Of a stretch of DNA of 6,009 nucleotides, positions 1 through 6,009 are shown piece by piece. Made by a program: the position numbers and the translations under genes. The DNA is taken from positions 1 to 6,009 of the forward strand of contig JAEDMF010000103.1 of assembly GCA_016303175.1 (NCBI GenBank). Reading direction: 5' to 3'. The DNA is from Bacteroidales bacterium. Its GTDB lineage: Bacteria > Bacteroidota > Bacteroidia > Bacteroidales > UBA932. The notes beneath the pieces were generated by a model. It had not been told where the DNA came from. It searched no databases and saw nothing but the letters and a program-made list of their open reading frames with translations. Numbering within the stretch: the stretch's first letter is position 1; each line of letters begins with the position of its first letter.

Positions 1-1
1 G

Positions 2-1051
2 GCCTTCTTCCGCAAGAGACTTGTGCTGTCCCTATACACCCTGTCTCTGCTGCCCCTGCTGGTTGGCGGCGCCGGTTCACAGTACTTCCTCATTTTCCTC
101 TTTGCGGGGTTTGCGGCCGTGTACTCCTTCACCTATTTCAACAGGGGGTGGCGCCAGTTCATCAGCGCCTTCATCGTGTTCGTGACTATGCTGCTTGTGT
201 ATTTCGGCTTACGCTTTGCGGGCAGTGGTCCCGGACCCTTTGCCCCGATGGAACTCATCTTCCTCTTCTGCGGAGCAATGTTCACGGTGTTGGCCTACCC
301 TTTGATTTATCTTTTCGAATTGATATTCTCGCTTGTGAGTGTGGACAAGCTAAAAGACCTTGCCGACACCTCCAACCCTCTGCTGAGAGATCTTGCAGAC
401 AAGGCTCCGGGCACCTTCCAGCACTCGGTTTCCCTGATGAATATGACCGAGTTCGTCGGCAGGGCAGTGGATGCCGACCTGCCTCTTTTGCGTGCCGCCT
501 CCCTGTATCATGATATAGGCAAGAGCCTCAATCCTCAATGTTATGTGGAGAACCAGACTCCGGGCCAGGATTTCCACGCCGGCCTCTCCGCCAAGGAAAG
601 CGCCTCCGAAATCATTGCGCACGTCACAAGGGGACTTGAAATTGCTGAAAAGCACGGCCTCCCTACTGTGATAAAGGACTTCATCAGTACCCACCATGGT
701 ACAACCAAGGTGGCCTATTTCCTCAGCCGCTATCTCGATGAAGGCGGCGACCCTGACGATGTGGCGGCCTTCTGCTATCCCGGCCCTCCGCCCTCTACAA
801 AGGAACAGATTATTCTGATGCTCTGCGATACGGTCGAGGCCGCCTCACGCACTTTCAAGGATTACACTCCCGAGACGGTCTCCGCCCAGGTGGACCAGCT
901 CTACGATCGGAAATTCTCCGCTGGCCAGTTCGACCACGCGGACATAAGCTTGGGCGAATTAGATACTGTAAAACAGAATATAAAGAATTATATACTTCAG
1001 GTGCACCACGCGCGCATTGCTTACCCGGAAAACAAACAGGAAAATAAATAA
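2..1051 (+). CDS. pgpH: 7TM-HD family cyclic-di-AMP phosphodiesterase (PgpH-type), C-terminal part, 5' end outside window
   Basis: Probably hydrolyses cyclic di-AMP on the cytoplasmic face of the inner membrane. The frame is open from base 2 with no stop, so the GTG at 23 is an internal valine codon and the true start lies upstream, where the family carries an extracellular 7TMR-HDED region. Counting residues from base 23, about four hydrophobic segments (roughly 2-15, 21-39, 47-66, 77-105) are the last membrane helices. The cytoplasmic HD domain follows, with the family signatures NPLLRDLADKAPGTFQHS (118-135), YHDIGK (162-167) and NPQCYVENQ (170-178). The metal ligands expected for this family are visible: H134, H163-D164, H200, H224 (followed by H225) and D269. 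Their spacing fits PgpH, so the catalytic domain looks intact. The neighbour trigger factor starts 12 nt after the TAA stop, suggesting one transcript. Family assignment is firm; substrate is inferred from characterised PgpH proteins of Firmicutes. Confidence 0.93.
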   Translation, partial: AFFRKRLVLSLYTLSLLPLLVGGAGSQYFLIFLFAGFAAVYSFTYFNRGWRQFISAFIVFVTMLLVYFGLRFAGSGPGPFAPMELIFLFCGAMFTVLAYPLIYLFELIFSLVSVDKLKDLADTSNPLLRDLADKAPGTFQHSVSLMNMTEFVGRAVDADLPLLRAASLYHDIGKSLNPQCYVENQTPGQDFHAGLSAKESASEIIAHVTRGLEIAEKHGLPTVIKDFISTHHGTTKVAYFLSRYLDEGGDPDDVAAFCYPGPPPSTKEQIILMLCDTVEAASRTFKDYTPETVSAQVDQLYDRKFSAGQFDHADISLGELDTVKQNIKNYILQVHHARIAYPENKQENK

Positions 1052-1063
1052 TTTTTTGATAGT

Positions 1064-2092
1064 ATGAAAATAACAAGTAAAAAATCAAAGGATCTGACAA
1101 AGATCATTACGCTGAATGTAGAGGCTGCGGATTATGAGGCAGCACGTAAAAAAAACCTTGCCCAGATGCAGCGCAGAGCTGACATTCCTGGCTTCCGCAA
1201 GGGTCATGTGCCTGCTTCGATGATTGAGAAATTCTATGGCCAGACAGCACTGGGAGACGCAATCAATGCAGTAGTGGGGGAGGCCCTCCAGAAATATGTG
1301 ACGGATCAGAAACTCAATCTGATTGGTGAGCCACTGCCTGTTGACGAGAAAATCGACATCGAATGGAAGGCAGGTAACGATTTCAGCTTCAGCTTCGAGC
1401 TTGCAGAGCAGCCCGTTGTGAGCCTGGAACTCGGTAAGGATGACAAACTGCCTTACTATACCATTACTGTGTCTGCTGATGACAAGAAGAATCTTGCCAA
1501 GTCATATATGGCCCAGCAGGAGGCAAGAGCAAAGGCCGCAGAGGAAAATCCTGACACCCCCGCTCCTGAGCTGCTCTCCGAGGAGGAAATCAACAAGAAA
1601 GTCGCCGAGCAGCTCTCTTCTGAGTACAAGGAGGCTGCGCAGTTCCGTTTCGAGAAGGACGTGCGCGACTACTGTGTGGAGAAGGCAGCCATTGCCCTTC
1701 CCGAGAAGTTCCTTCGCCGCTGGCTTCTGGTCGCCAATGAAGGCAAGCTGACCGAGGAGCAGATAGACAAGGATTTCGAGGGCTTCCTCAAAGACTACCG
1801 CTGGCAACTTCTGCTCGGTGAGCTTACCAAAAAGTACGAGGTGAAAATCGAGGAGAAGGACATAACCGAAGAAGCCAAGAATTTTGCCCGTTACCAGTAT
1901 GCAATGTACGGCCTTCCCGCTCCTGCCGATGAGATGCTTGAAGGTTTCGTAAAGAGCATACTTCAGGACCAGGACCAGATTCAGCGTATAGCCGAGAACT
2001 GCCAGAACCGTAAGGTCATCGCCGCAGTCAAGGAACAGATTACCGTAGAATCCAAGAGGATTTCATCCGAGAAGTTCCGCGCGCTCAAGTAA
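1064..2092 (+). CDS. tig: Trigger factor-like ribosome-associated chaperone lacking the FKBP isomerase domain
   Basis: Cytosolic chaperone expected to dock at the ribosome exit tunnel and shield nascent chains. The N-terminal ribosome-binding domain covers roughly residues 1-115 and contains the docking signature GFRKGHVP at 43-50, followed by the expected region ending near IGEPLP (87-92). The C-terminal substrate-binding domain is helical, roughly residues 185-340. At 342 aa it is about 90-100 residues shorter than typical trigger factors (E. coli 432 aa). The missing part matches the FKBP-type prolyl-isomerase domain: between residues about 135 and 185 there is only a charged, alanine/glutamate-rich probable helix and a short Pro-rich linker (NPDTPAPE, 162-169), with no FKBP motifs. 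The ATG at 1064 fits the start of the family. Upstream is A/T-rich without a Shine-Dalgarno sequence. An A8 run at 1148-1155 lies early in the gene. It probably shares a transcript with both plus-strand neighbours. The usual clpP-clpX genes do not follow. Confidence 0.9.
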   Translation: MKITSKKSKDLTKIITLNVEAADYEAARKKNLAQMQRRADIPGFRKGHVPASMIEKFYGQTALGDAINAVVGEALQKYVTDQKLNLIGEPLPVDEKIDIEWKAGNDFSFSFELAEQPVVSLELGKDDKLPYYTITVSADDKKNLAKSYMAQQEARAKAAEENPDTPAPELLSEEEINKKVAEQLSSEYKEAAQFRFEKDVRDYCVEKAAIALPEKFLRRWLLVANEGKLTEEQIDKDFEGFLKDYRWQLLLGELTKKYEVKIEEKDITEEAKNFARYQYAMYGLPAPADEMLEGFVKSILQDQDQIQRIAENCQNRKVIAAVKEQITVESKRISSEKFRALK

Positions 2093-2107
2093 TCCCCAAT
2101 CAGGCCT

Positions 2108-3706
2108 ATGTATTCACTGCTCATATTGTTTGCGGTAATTATATTCGCCTGCATTTTCCTCAACAACGCATCGTCGCGTCTGGGGATACCGGTTCTCTTT
2201 GCCTTCATATTGTTAGGTATAGTATTCGGCAACAGCGGACTGATGTCCATCACGGACGACGATGCGTCATTTGTCGGAGACCTCTGCTCGGTGGCGCTGG
2301 TCTTCATTATGTTCTACGGAGGATTCGGCACCTCTTGGACCAAGGCCAGAGCGGTCTCGTTGGAGGCCGGACTGCTTTCCACCCTTGGAGTAGTGCTGAC
2401 AGCGGGCATAGTAGGCCTTTTCTGCCATTATCTGCTCGGCTGGAACTGGGTTGAGGCCTTCCTCCTCGGCTCCGTCCTCTCATCCACCGATGCCGCCTCG
2501 GTGTTCTTCATACTCCGTTCCAAGAAACTCGGTTTGAAGAACAACACCGCCTCCCTGTTAGAGATGGAAAGCGGCTCCAATGACCCTATGTCCAATATAC
2601 TTACGGTACTGATGCTCTCCATAATGCAGGGCAAGGCCACCGCAGGTTCTTCGGCTCTCCTGCTTGCTGGACAGCTCGGGCTGGGTGTCATCTTCGGCAT
2701 CTGCTTTGCGGTGGTTGCCGTCTTTGCCGTGAAGAGAATCAAATTCGTCACTTCCGGCTTCAACTCCCTCTTCTTTATCGCCGTCGCCATGCTTTCGTAT
2801 GCGCTGCCCTCCATTATCGGGGGCAACGGCTACCTCAGCGCCTATATCGTCGGTCTGGTGCTCGGCAACCAGCGCTTTGAGGACAAGAAGGAGATGGTGC
2901 ATTTCTTCGACGGTTTCACTTCCCTTGCCCAGGTGCTGATATTCTTCTCCCTGGGTTTACTCGCAAGACCTCTTTCCCTTGGCAGGAGCATTGTTCCCGC
3001 CCTGCTCATCTTCTTCATTCTCGTGGTGATCGCAAGGCCAGTTTCGGTGGCTCTGCTGCTATCTCCATTCCGCCGCTACAAGCTTCGAGAGCAGGCTCTC
3101 GTAAGTTTTTCCGGAGTCAGGGGAGCTTCGTCCATAGTATTTGCCATTGTGGCGACAGTGGGAGGACAGGTTATGGAGAACGACCTTTTCAGCGTGGTTT
3201 TCTGCGTGGTACTGCTTTCCATAGCTCTGCAGGGCAGCCTGATTCCCTTCATTTCGCGCAAGCTCGGTATGATAGATAACTCCATCGACGTGATGCAGAC
3301 CTTCAGCGATTTTTCGGAAACGGTGGATTTGCAGTTTTCCGAGATACTTGTGCGTCCCGACGACCTCTGGTGTGGCAAGAAGGTAAAGGATTTGGGCCTA
3401 CCCAAGGATGTGCTCCTATGCAGCATAGTACACGCTGACGGAACTCGCAGCATCCCGGTGGGTAACAGCGTGCTCAACGCCGGTGAAGTGGTCATTATGT
3501 GCTCTCGGGAGTGTGATGCCTCCCGCAAATTGCATATACACAGCACCCAACTGAGTAACGACAACAAATGGGTAGGCAGCAGGATTATGGACCTGCCTTA
3601 TTCAAGGGGACAGATTCTGATGATTCAAAGAGGGGAGGAAACCATCATCCCCAACGGCAACACCGTTCTCCACGGAGACGACATCATCTATATCAATCAG
3701 GACTGA
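2108..3706 (+). CDS. CPA1-family potassium/proton antiporter (NhaP2/CvrA-like) with tandem RCK_C domains
   Basis: Inner-membrane cation/proton exchanger, probably exporting K+ (or Na+) against H+ for pH and osmotic balance. Residues 1-385 form the Na_H_Exchanger domain with about 12-13 hydrophobic segments. Core motifs are STDAAS (126-131, the TD of the unwound helix), ESGSNDP (154-160, with the N158-D159 pair that belongs to electroneutral CPA1 exchangers) and GVRGASS (336-342). After residue 405 come two RCK_C/TrkA_C-like units: about 412-466 (from SEILVRP to VVIMCS) and about 485-531 (from NKWVGS to IIYIN). Each has the pattern of a glycine step, a short beta strand pair, and a final GE/GD turn before a hydrophobic strand. 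No nucleotide-binding RCK_N domain is present. At 532 aa the length is in the usual range. The ATG lies 15 nt after the trigger factor stop, with no well-spaced Shine-Dalgarno. Transported ion is inferred from family; Na+/H+ exchange is the alternative. Confidence 0.92.
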   Translation: MYSLLILFAVIIFACIFLNNASSRLGIPVLFAFILLGIVFGNSGLMSITDDDASFVGDLCSVALVFIMFYGGFGTSWTKARAVSLEAGLLSTLGVVLTAGIVGLFCHYLLGWNWVEAFLLGSVLSSTDAASVFFILRSKKLGLKNNTASLLEMESGSNDPMSNILTVLMLSIMQGKATAGSSALLLAGQLGLGVIFGICFAVVAVFAVKRIKFVTSGFNSLFFIAVAMLSYALPSIIGGNGYLSAYIVGLVLGNQRFEDKKEMVHFFDGFTSLAQVLIFFSLGLLARPLSLGRSIVPALLIFFILVVIARPVSVALLLSPFRRYKLREQALVSFSGVRGASSIVFAIVATVGGQVMENDLFSVVFCVVLLSIALQGSLIPFISRKLGMIDNSIDVMQTFSDFSETVDLQFSEILVRPDDLWCGKKVKDLGLPKDVLLCSIVHADGTRSIPVGNSVLNAGEVVIMCSRECDASRKLHIHSTQLSNDNKWVGSRIMDLPYSRGQILMIQRGEETIIPNGNTVLHGDDIIYINQD

Positions 3707-3726
3707 CGACTGTGAGGGCCGATTCA

Positions 3727-3752
3727 AGGTCCCACGCTGCTTCGCGGGGCTT
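3727..3752 (+). terminator. Imperfect GC-rich hairpin between convergent genes, possible terminator
   Basis: Bases 3727-3736 can pair with 3743-3752 around a 6-nt loop (3737-3742). The plus-strand RNA stem has seven Watson-Crick pairs, two G-U wobbles and one A-C mismatch. It is followed by TAGTTTC rather than a clean U run, so an intrinsic terminator is only plausible. Read from the minus strand the stem is weaker (two A-C mismatches, one wobble) and overlaps the stop codon of the MATE gene. It lies 20 nt after the antiporter stop, where a terminator is expected. Confidence 0.35.
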
Positions 3753-5181
3753 ATAGTTTCTCGTAGGTCTTTCCGCCTATGGCCGAGGGATCGTCGCCAT
3801 CCTTGAGCTTGCGCAAGTCCTTGAGTAGAAACAGCATCATTATCAGAGCCATTGTGGCGCTCGCCATGTCGGAGCCGGGAAAACTGAGCCATAATCCCGT
3901 CTCCTTCCACTTCAGCGGGAATATGTATAGCATAGGGATTAGGAAGATGAGCTGGCGGCTCAGGGACAGGAAAACGGATTTGTTTACCATACCTATGCTC
4001 TGGAAGAGCTGGGTGGTGGCTATTTGGAAGCCCACGACGGGGAAGAAGATGTTCATATACTTGAGCCCCTTGACGGACAGTTCCAGCAGGTCGCTTTCAC
4101 TCGTGAAGGCCCTGCACAAGAGCGAGGGCAGTAATTCGCTGCACAGGAAGCCGGCAGTAGTGATGCCCACCGCCCATTTGACGGTGAGGAAATAGACTTC
4201 CTTGACGCGGCTGTACTTCCTCGCTCCGAAGTTGTAGCCCGCTATGGGCTGCATTCCCTGCATCAGACCCATCACCACCATCAGGAATAGGAAGGATATG
4301 CGGTGGATGATGCTGTATGCCCCTATGCCGATGTCTCCCACATACTTGAGCATCTGGTGGTTGATGCTGATGTTGACAAGGCAGGCCACGGCATTCATCA
4401 AAAAGGGGGATATTCCTATCTTGAGGCTTTCTTTGGCGAAGTACCAGTTAAGCCGGAAGATTCCTCTGGTGAAGTTCACTTCCATTCTGGGCCGGCAGAA
4501 CAGCCACATTATTATTATGAGGCCTATGCCCTCAGCAATGACCGTAGCCCAGGCAGCGCCGGACACTCCCATATCGAAAACGAAGATGAAGAGGGGGTCC
4601 AGGACTATGTTGATTATCTCGGTAAGCAGGGTCAGGACCATTGCTGTTGCGGGATGTCCTATGCTTCGCAGGCAGCTGTTCAGGCCGTAGAACACGTGGT
4701 TGAACACATTGCCTATCAATATGATGGCCATATATTCGTGAGCATAGGAGAGGGTATTCTCCGTGGCTCCGAAGGCGATGAGTATGGGGTCGAGAAAAAT
4801 GTAGCAGAGCAGACTGAACGCCGCGCCGATGATGAGATTCAGGCTGACGACATTGCCCAACACCTCTTCGGCCCCTTTGCGGTTGTTCTGCCCCAGCAGC
4901 AGTGACAATATGGTCGCGCCGCCCACTCCGACGAGCATGCCCAGGGCTGTCATAAGGTTCATCAGGGGGAAGCTTACTCCAAGGGCGGTGAGGGCGAATT
5001 TGCCCACTCCATTGCCGATGAAGATGCTGTCCACCACGTTGTACAAAGAAGATGCAGCCATGGCAATGATAGCCGGGACTGCATATTCTTTAAGCAGAGT
5101 GCTTATTTTCGTTTTGCCGAGCGCTTCAGTGTCTTTCGCTTTCCTTCGCGCCATCCGGAAATTGTGTTTCTTAAGGTTCAT
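3751..5181 (-). CDS. MATE family multidrug/cation efflux transporter (MepA/DinF-like)
   Basis: Inner-membrane exporter that would use a Na+ or H+ gradient to expel drugs, dyes or metabolites. The 476-aa protein has about 12 hydrophobic segments in two MatE repeats, roughly residues 28-235 and 245-455. MATE signatures are visible: YNVVDSIFIGNGVG (47-60), NIVLDPLFIF followed by MGVSGAAWATVIAE (191-217), GMQPIAGYNFGARKYSRVKE (309-328) and FFP...FQSIG (379-397). The C-terminal tail is short, charged and cytoplasmic. The ATG at 5181 overlaps the last 11 nt of the upstream FKBP gene (the shared bases read ATGAACCTTAA on the minus strand), suggesting translational coupling. A second ATG at 5154 (M10) is an equally possible start, since residues 1-10 are charged and precede the first conserved helix; neither has a clear ribosome binding site. 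Substrate cannot be told from sequence. Confidence 0.93.
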   Translation of the reverse strand: MNLKKHNFRMARRKAKDTEALGKTKISTLLKEYAVPAIIAMAASSLYNVVDSIFIGNGVGKFALTALGVSFPLMNLMTALGMLVGVGGATILSLLLGQNNRKGAEEVLGNVVSLNLIIGAAFSLLCYIFLDPILIAFGATENTLSYAHEYMAIILIGNVFNHVFYGLNSCLRSIGHPATAMVLTLLTEIINIVLDPLFIFVFDMGVSGAAWATVIAEGIGLIIIMWLFCRPRMEVNFTRGIFRLNWYFAKESLKIGISPFLMNAVACLVNISINHQMLKYVGDIGIGAYSIIHRISFLFLMVVMGLMQGMQPIAGYNFGARKYSRVKEVYFLTVKWAVGITTAGFLCSELLPSLLCRAFTSESDLLELSVKGLKYMNIFFPVVGFQIATTQLFQSIGMVNKSVFLSLSRQLIFLIPMLYIFPLKWKETGLWLSFPGSDMASATMALIMMLFLLKDLRKLKDGDDPSAIGGKTYEKL

Positions 5182-6009
5182 CTACGATGTCCAATTCGAA
5201 AATAAGAGATGAATAGGGACGAATCTCATCCTTTTTCAAGTATTTATAGGCATAGTCGGAGGTCATTACTGCCGTGGCTGACTCGTAGGGGTGCATGTGC
5301 CACAATGCCAGCGAGAAACCTTTGATGACCGACGAACCGCTCATCTGCAGGGCTGTGCTGTCGCTTGCGAAACTTACCGATACGGGCTTGTAGGAACGGC
5401 TGGAAGACCATATTTTATACATTTTGGCGGTGTCGGCTATATTGGTGTCGAAAACCTTGCCGTTCAGCAGCCTGCCTATGTAGTTGATGTAAATGGTCGT
5501 GTCGGAGGGGAAACTGTAATCCTCCAGTACCTCCACGCCCCTTTGGATTTCCCTCTGGATGTTGCGTTTCAGGAAGAGATTCCCCTTGTGGCTTTCCAGG
5601 GAGTCGGCTTTGGTCATAACATAGTCCTTGGGCTGTATGAGCTTTGTCTTCATTATGGAGTCAATCTGCCACTGAATGATATCCTCCGTCTGGCCGACCA
5701 CCTTTATATTGTATATGTAGTTTTCTCCCGTTACATTGCTCAGGTAGTCCTCGGCTTTGTTGTAGTACTTGGATGTTGAACTGAGCCATCCGGGTACGAC
5801 GGCGGTGCGCCTGCCGCCTATGCGCATTGGCTTGTATTTGTCGGCGTCACCGGAGAGTATCTGCATTTCGCCTGCGCTCATTGTTCCTTGGGCATATTCG
5901 GATGCAGTTGCGCCGAAATCGTAACTGGGTGAGTATTTGTTCAAAAGGATTGCGGATGCCTCTGTATTATAATATACAATGGTGCTGTCCAAAGTGCGTT
6001 TTTCAATTT
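5171..6009 (-). CDS. Tandem FKBP-like peptidyl-prolyl isomerase, probable exported protein, 5' end outside window
   Basis: Predicted prolyl isomerase or isomerase-like chaperone of the cell envelope. The frame is open to the window edge (first whole codon at 6007), so the TTG at 5992 is not a convincing start and any signal peptide or lipobox lies outside; export is inferred from similar Bacteroidota proteins. Numbering from 5992, residues 1-100 contain the end of a first FKBP-like domain: MRIGGRRTAVVPGWL (56-70) aligns with the FKBP strand-plus-IP segment and NYIYNIKVVG (91-100) with its last strand. A helical linker (about 103-152) leads to a second, full FKBP domain (158-271): YIGRLLNGKVFDTN (171-184), VIKGF (222-226), DYAY (246-249) and SLIFELDIVD (262-271). 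Pocket residues matching FKBP12 Y26, F36, D37, V55, I56, Y82 and F99 are kept; W59 is F226 and the H87 loop is shortened. About 22 extra residues sit between FD and VIKG. It overlaps the MATE gene by 11 nt. Confidence 0.85.
   Translation of the reverse strand, partial: IEKRTLDSTIVYYNTEASAILLNKYSPSYDFGATASEYAQGTMSAGEMQILSGDADKYKPMRIGGRRTAVVPGWLSSTSKYYNKAEDYLSNVTGENYIYNIKVVGQTEDIIQWQIDSIMKTKLIQPKDYVMTKADSLESHKGNLFLKRNIQREIQRGVEVLEDYSFPSDTTIYINYIGRLLNGKVFDTNIADTAKMYKIWSSSRSYKPVSVSFASDSTALQMSGSSVIKGFSLALWHMHPYESATAVMTSDYAYKYLKKDEIRPYSSLIFELDIVDEP

Noticed and set aside
23..25. GTG as the start of the HD-domain gene.
   Set aside because: The frame is open to base 2 and the family has a large N-terminal region before this point, so the GTG is an internal valine codon.
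1046..1063. A possible Bacteroidota -7 promoter element (TAnnTTTG) in the T-rich gap before the trigger factor.
   Set aside because: The spacing between TA and TTTG does not match and no TTTG element is placed at -33. The sequence is better explained as an A/T-rich translation start region.
799..2042. A 13-base identical string (AAGGAACAGATTA) in the HD gene near 800 and in the trigger factor near 2031.
   Set aside because: Both copies are in frame and encode Lys-Glu-Gln-Ile with common codons, with no flanking similarity. It is a chance match.
4303..4905. A 200-codon plus-strand open frame opposite the MATE gene, plus further antisense frames at 350-697, 3076-3567 and 5291-5779.
   Set aside because: They lie wholly inside well-supported genes on the other strand. 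Their translations have no recognisable domain and contain unlikely His/Cys/Arg-rich mixtures. They are shadows of codon bias.
5990..5992. TTG as the start of the FKBP gene.
   Set aside because: The frame continues without a stop to the window edge and no signal sequence follows the TTG, although one is expected. The gene is truncated by the window.

Overview
The window looks like an ordinary chromosomal stretch from a member of the Bacteroidota, most likely order Bacteroidales. Four things point there: a 7TM-HD (PgpH-type) phosphodiesterase of the form these bacteria carry, a divergent trigger factor, a tandem-FKBP surface protein followed by a MATE transporter, and A/T-rich start regions with no clear Shine-Dalgarno sequences. 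The genus cannot be fixed from this sequence. There are five protein genes and almost no non-coding DNA. Both outermost genes run off the window. I see no RNA genes, mobile elements, CRISPR arrays or long repeats, and no convincing promoter.

Left half, plus strand (2-3706): three closely packed genes, with gaps of 12 and 15 nt, that are probably co-transcribed. First is the C-terminal part of a membrane-anchored HD-domain phosphodiesterase of the type that degrades cyclic di-AMP. Next is a short trigger factor that has the ribosome-docking and C-terminal chaperone regions but no recognisable FKBP prolyl-isomerase domain. Last is a CPA1-type cation/proton antiporter (K+/H+ type, NhaP2/CvrA-like) with two RCK_C (TrkA_C) regulatory domains at its C-terminus.

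Right half, minus strand (6009-3751): a secreted-type protein with two FKBP-like domains, whose 5' end lies outside the window, overlaps by 11 nt the start of a MATE-family multidrug efflux transporter. The two are probably translationally coupled. The plus- and minus-strand units converge across a 44-nt gap that holds a GC-rich imperfect hairpin, a plausible terminator.

Functional reading: the most interesting link is between the first and third genes. Cyclic di-AMP is known in Gram-positive bacteria to bind RCK_C domains of potassium transporters, so a c-di-AMP phosphodiesterase in the same gene string as an RCK_C-bearing K+/H+ antiporter suggests a shared osmotic/potassium circuit. This is inference. 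The second point of interest is the trigger factor without an isomerase domain. Nothing here amounts to a clearly new system.
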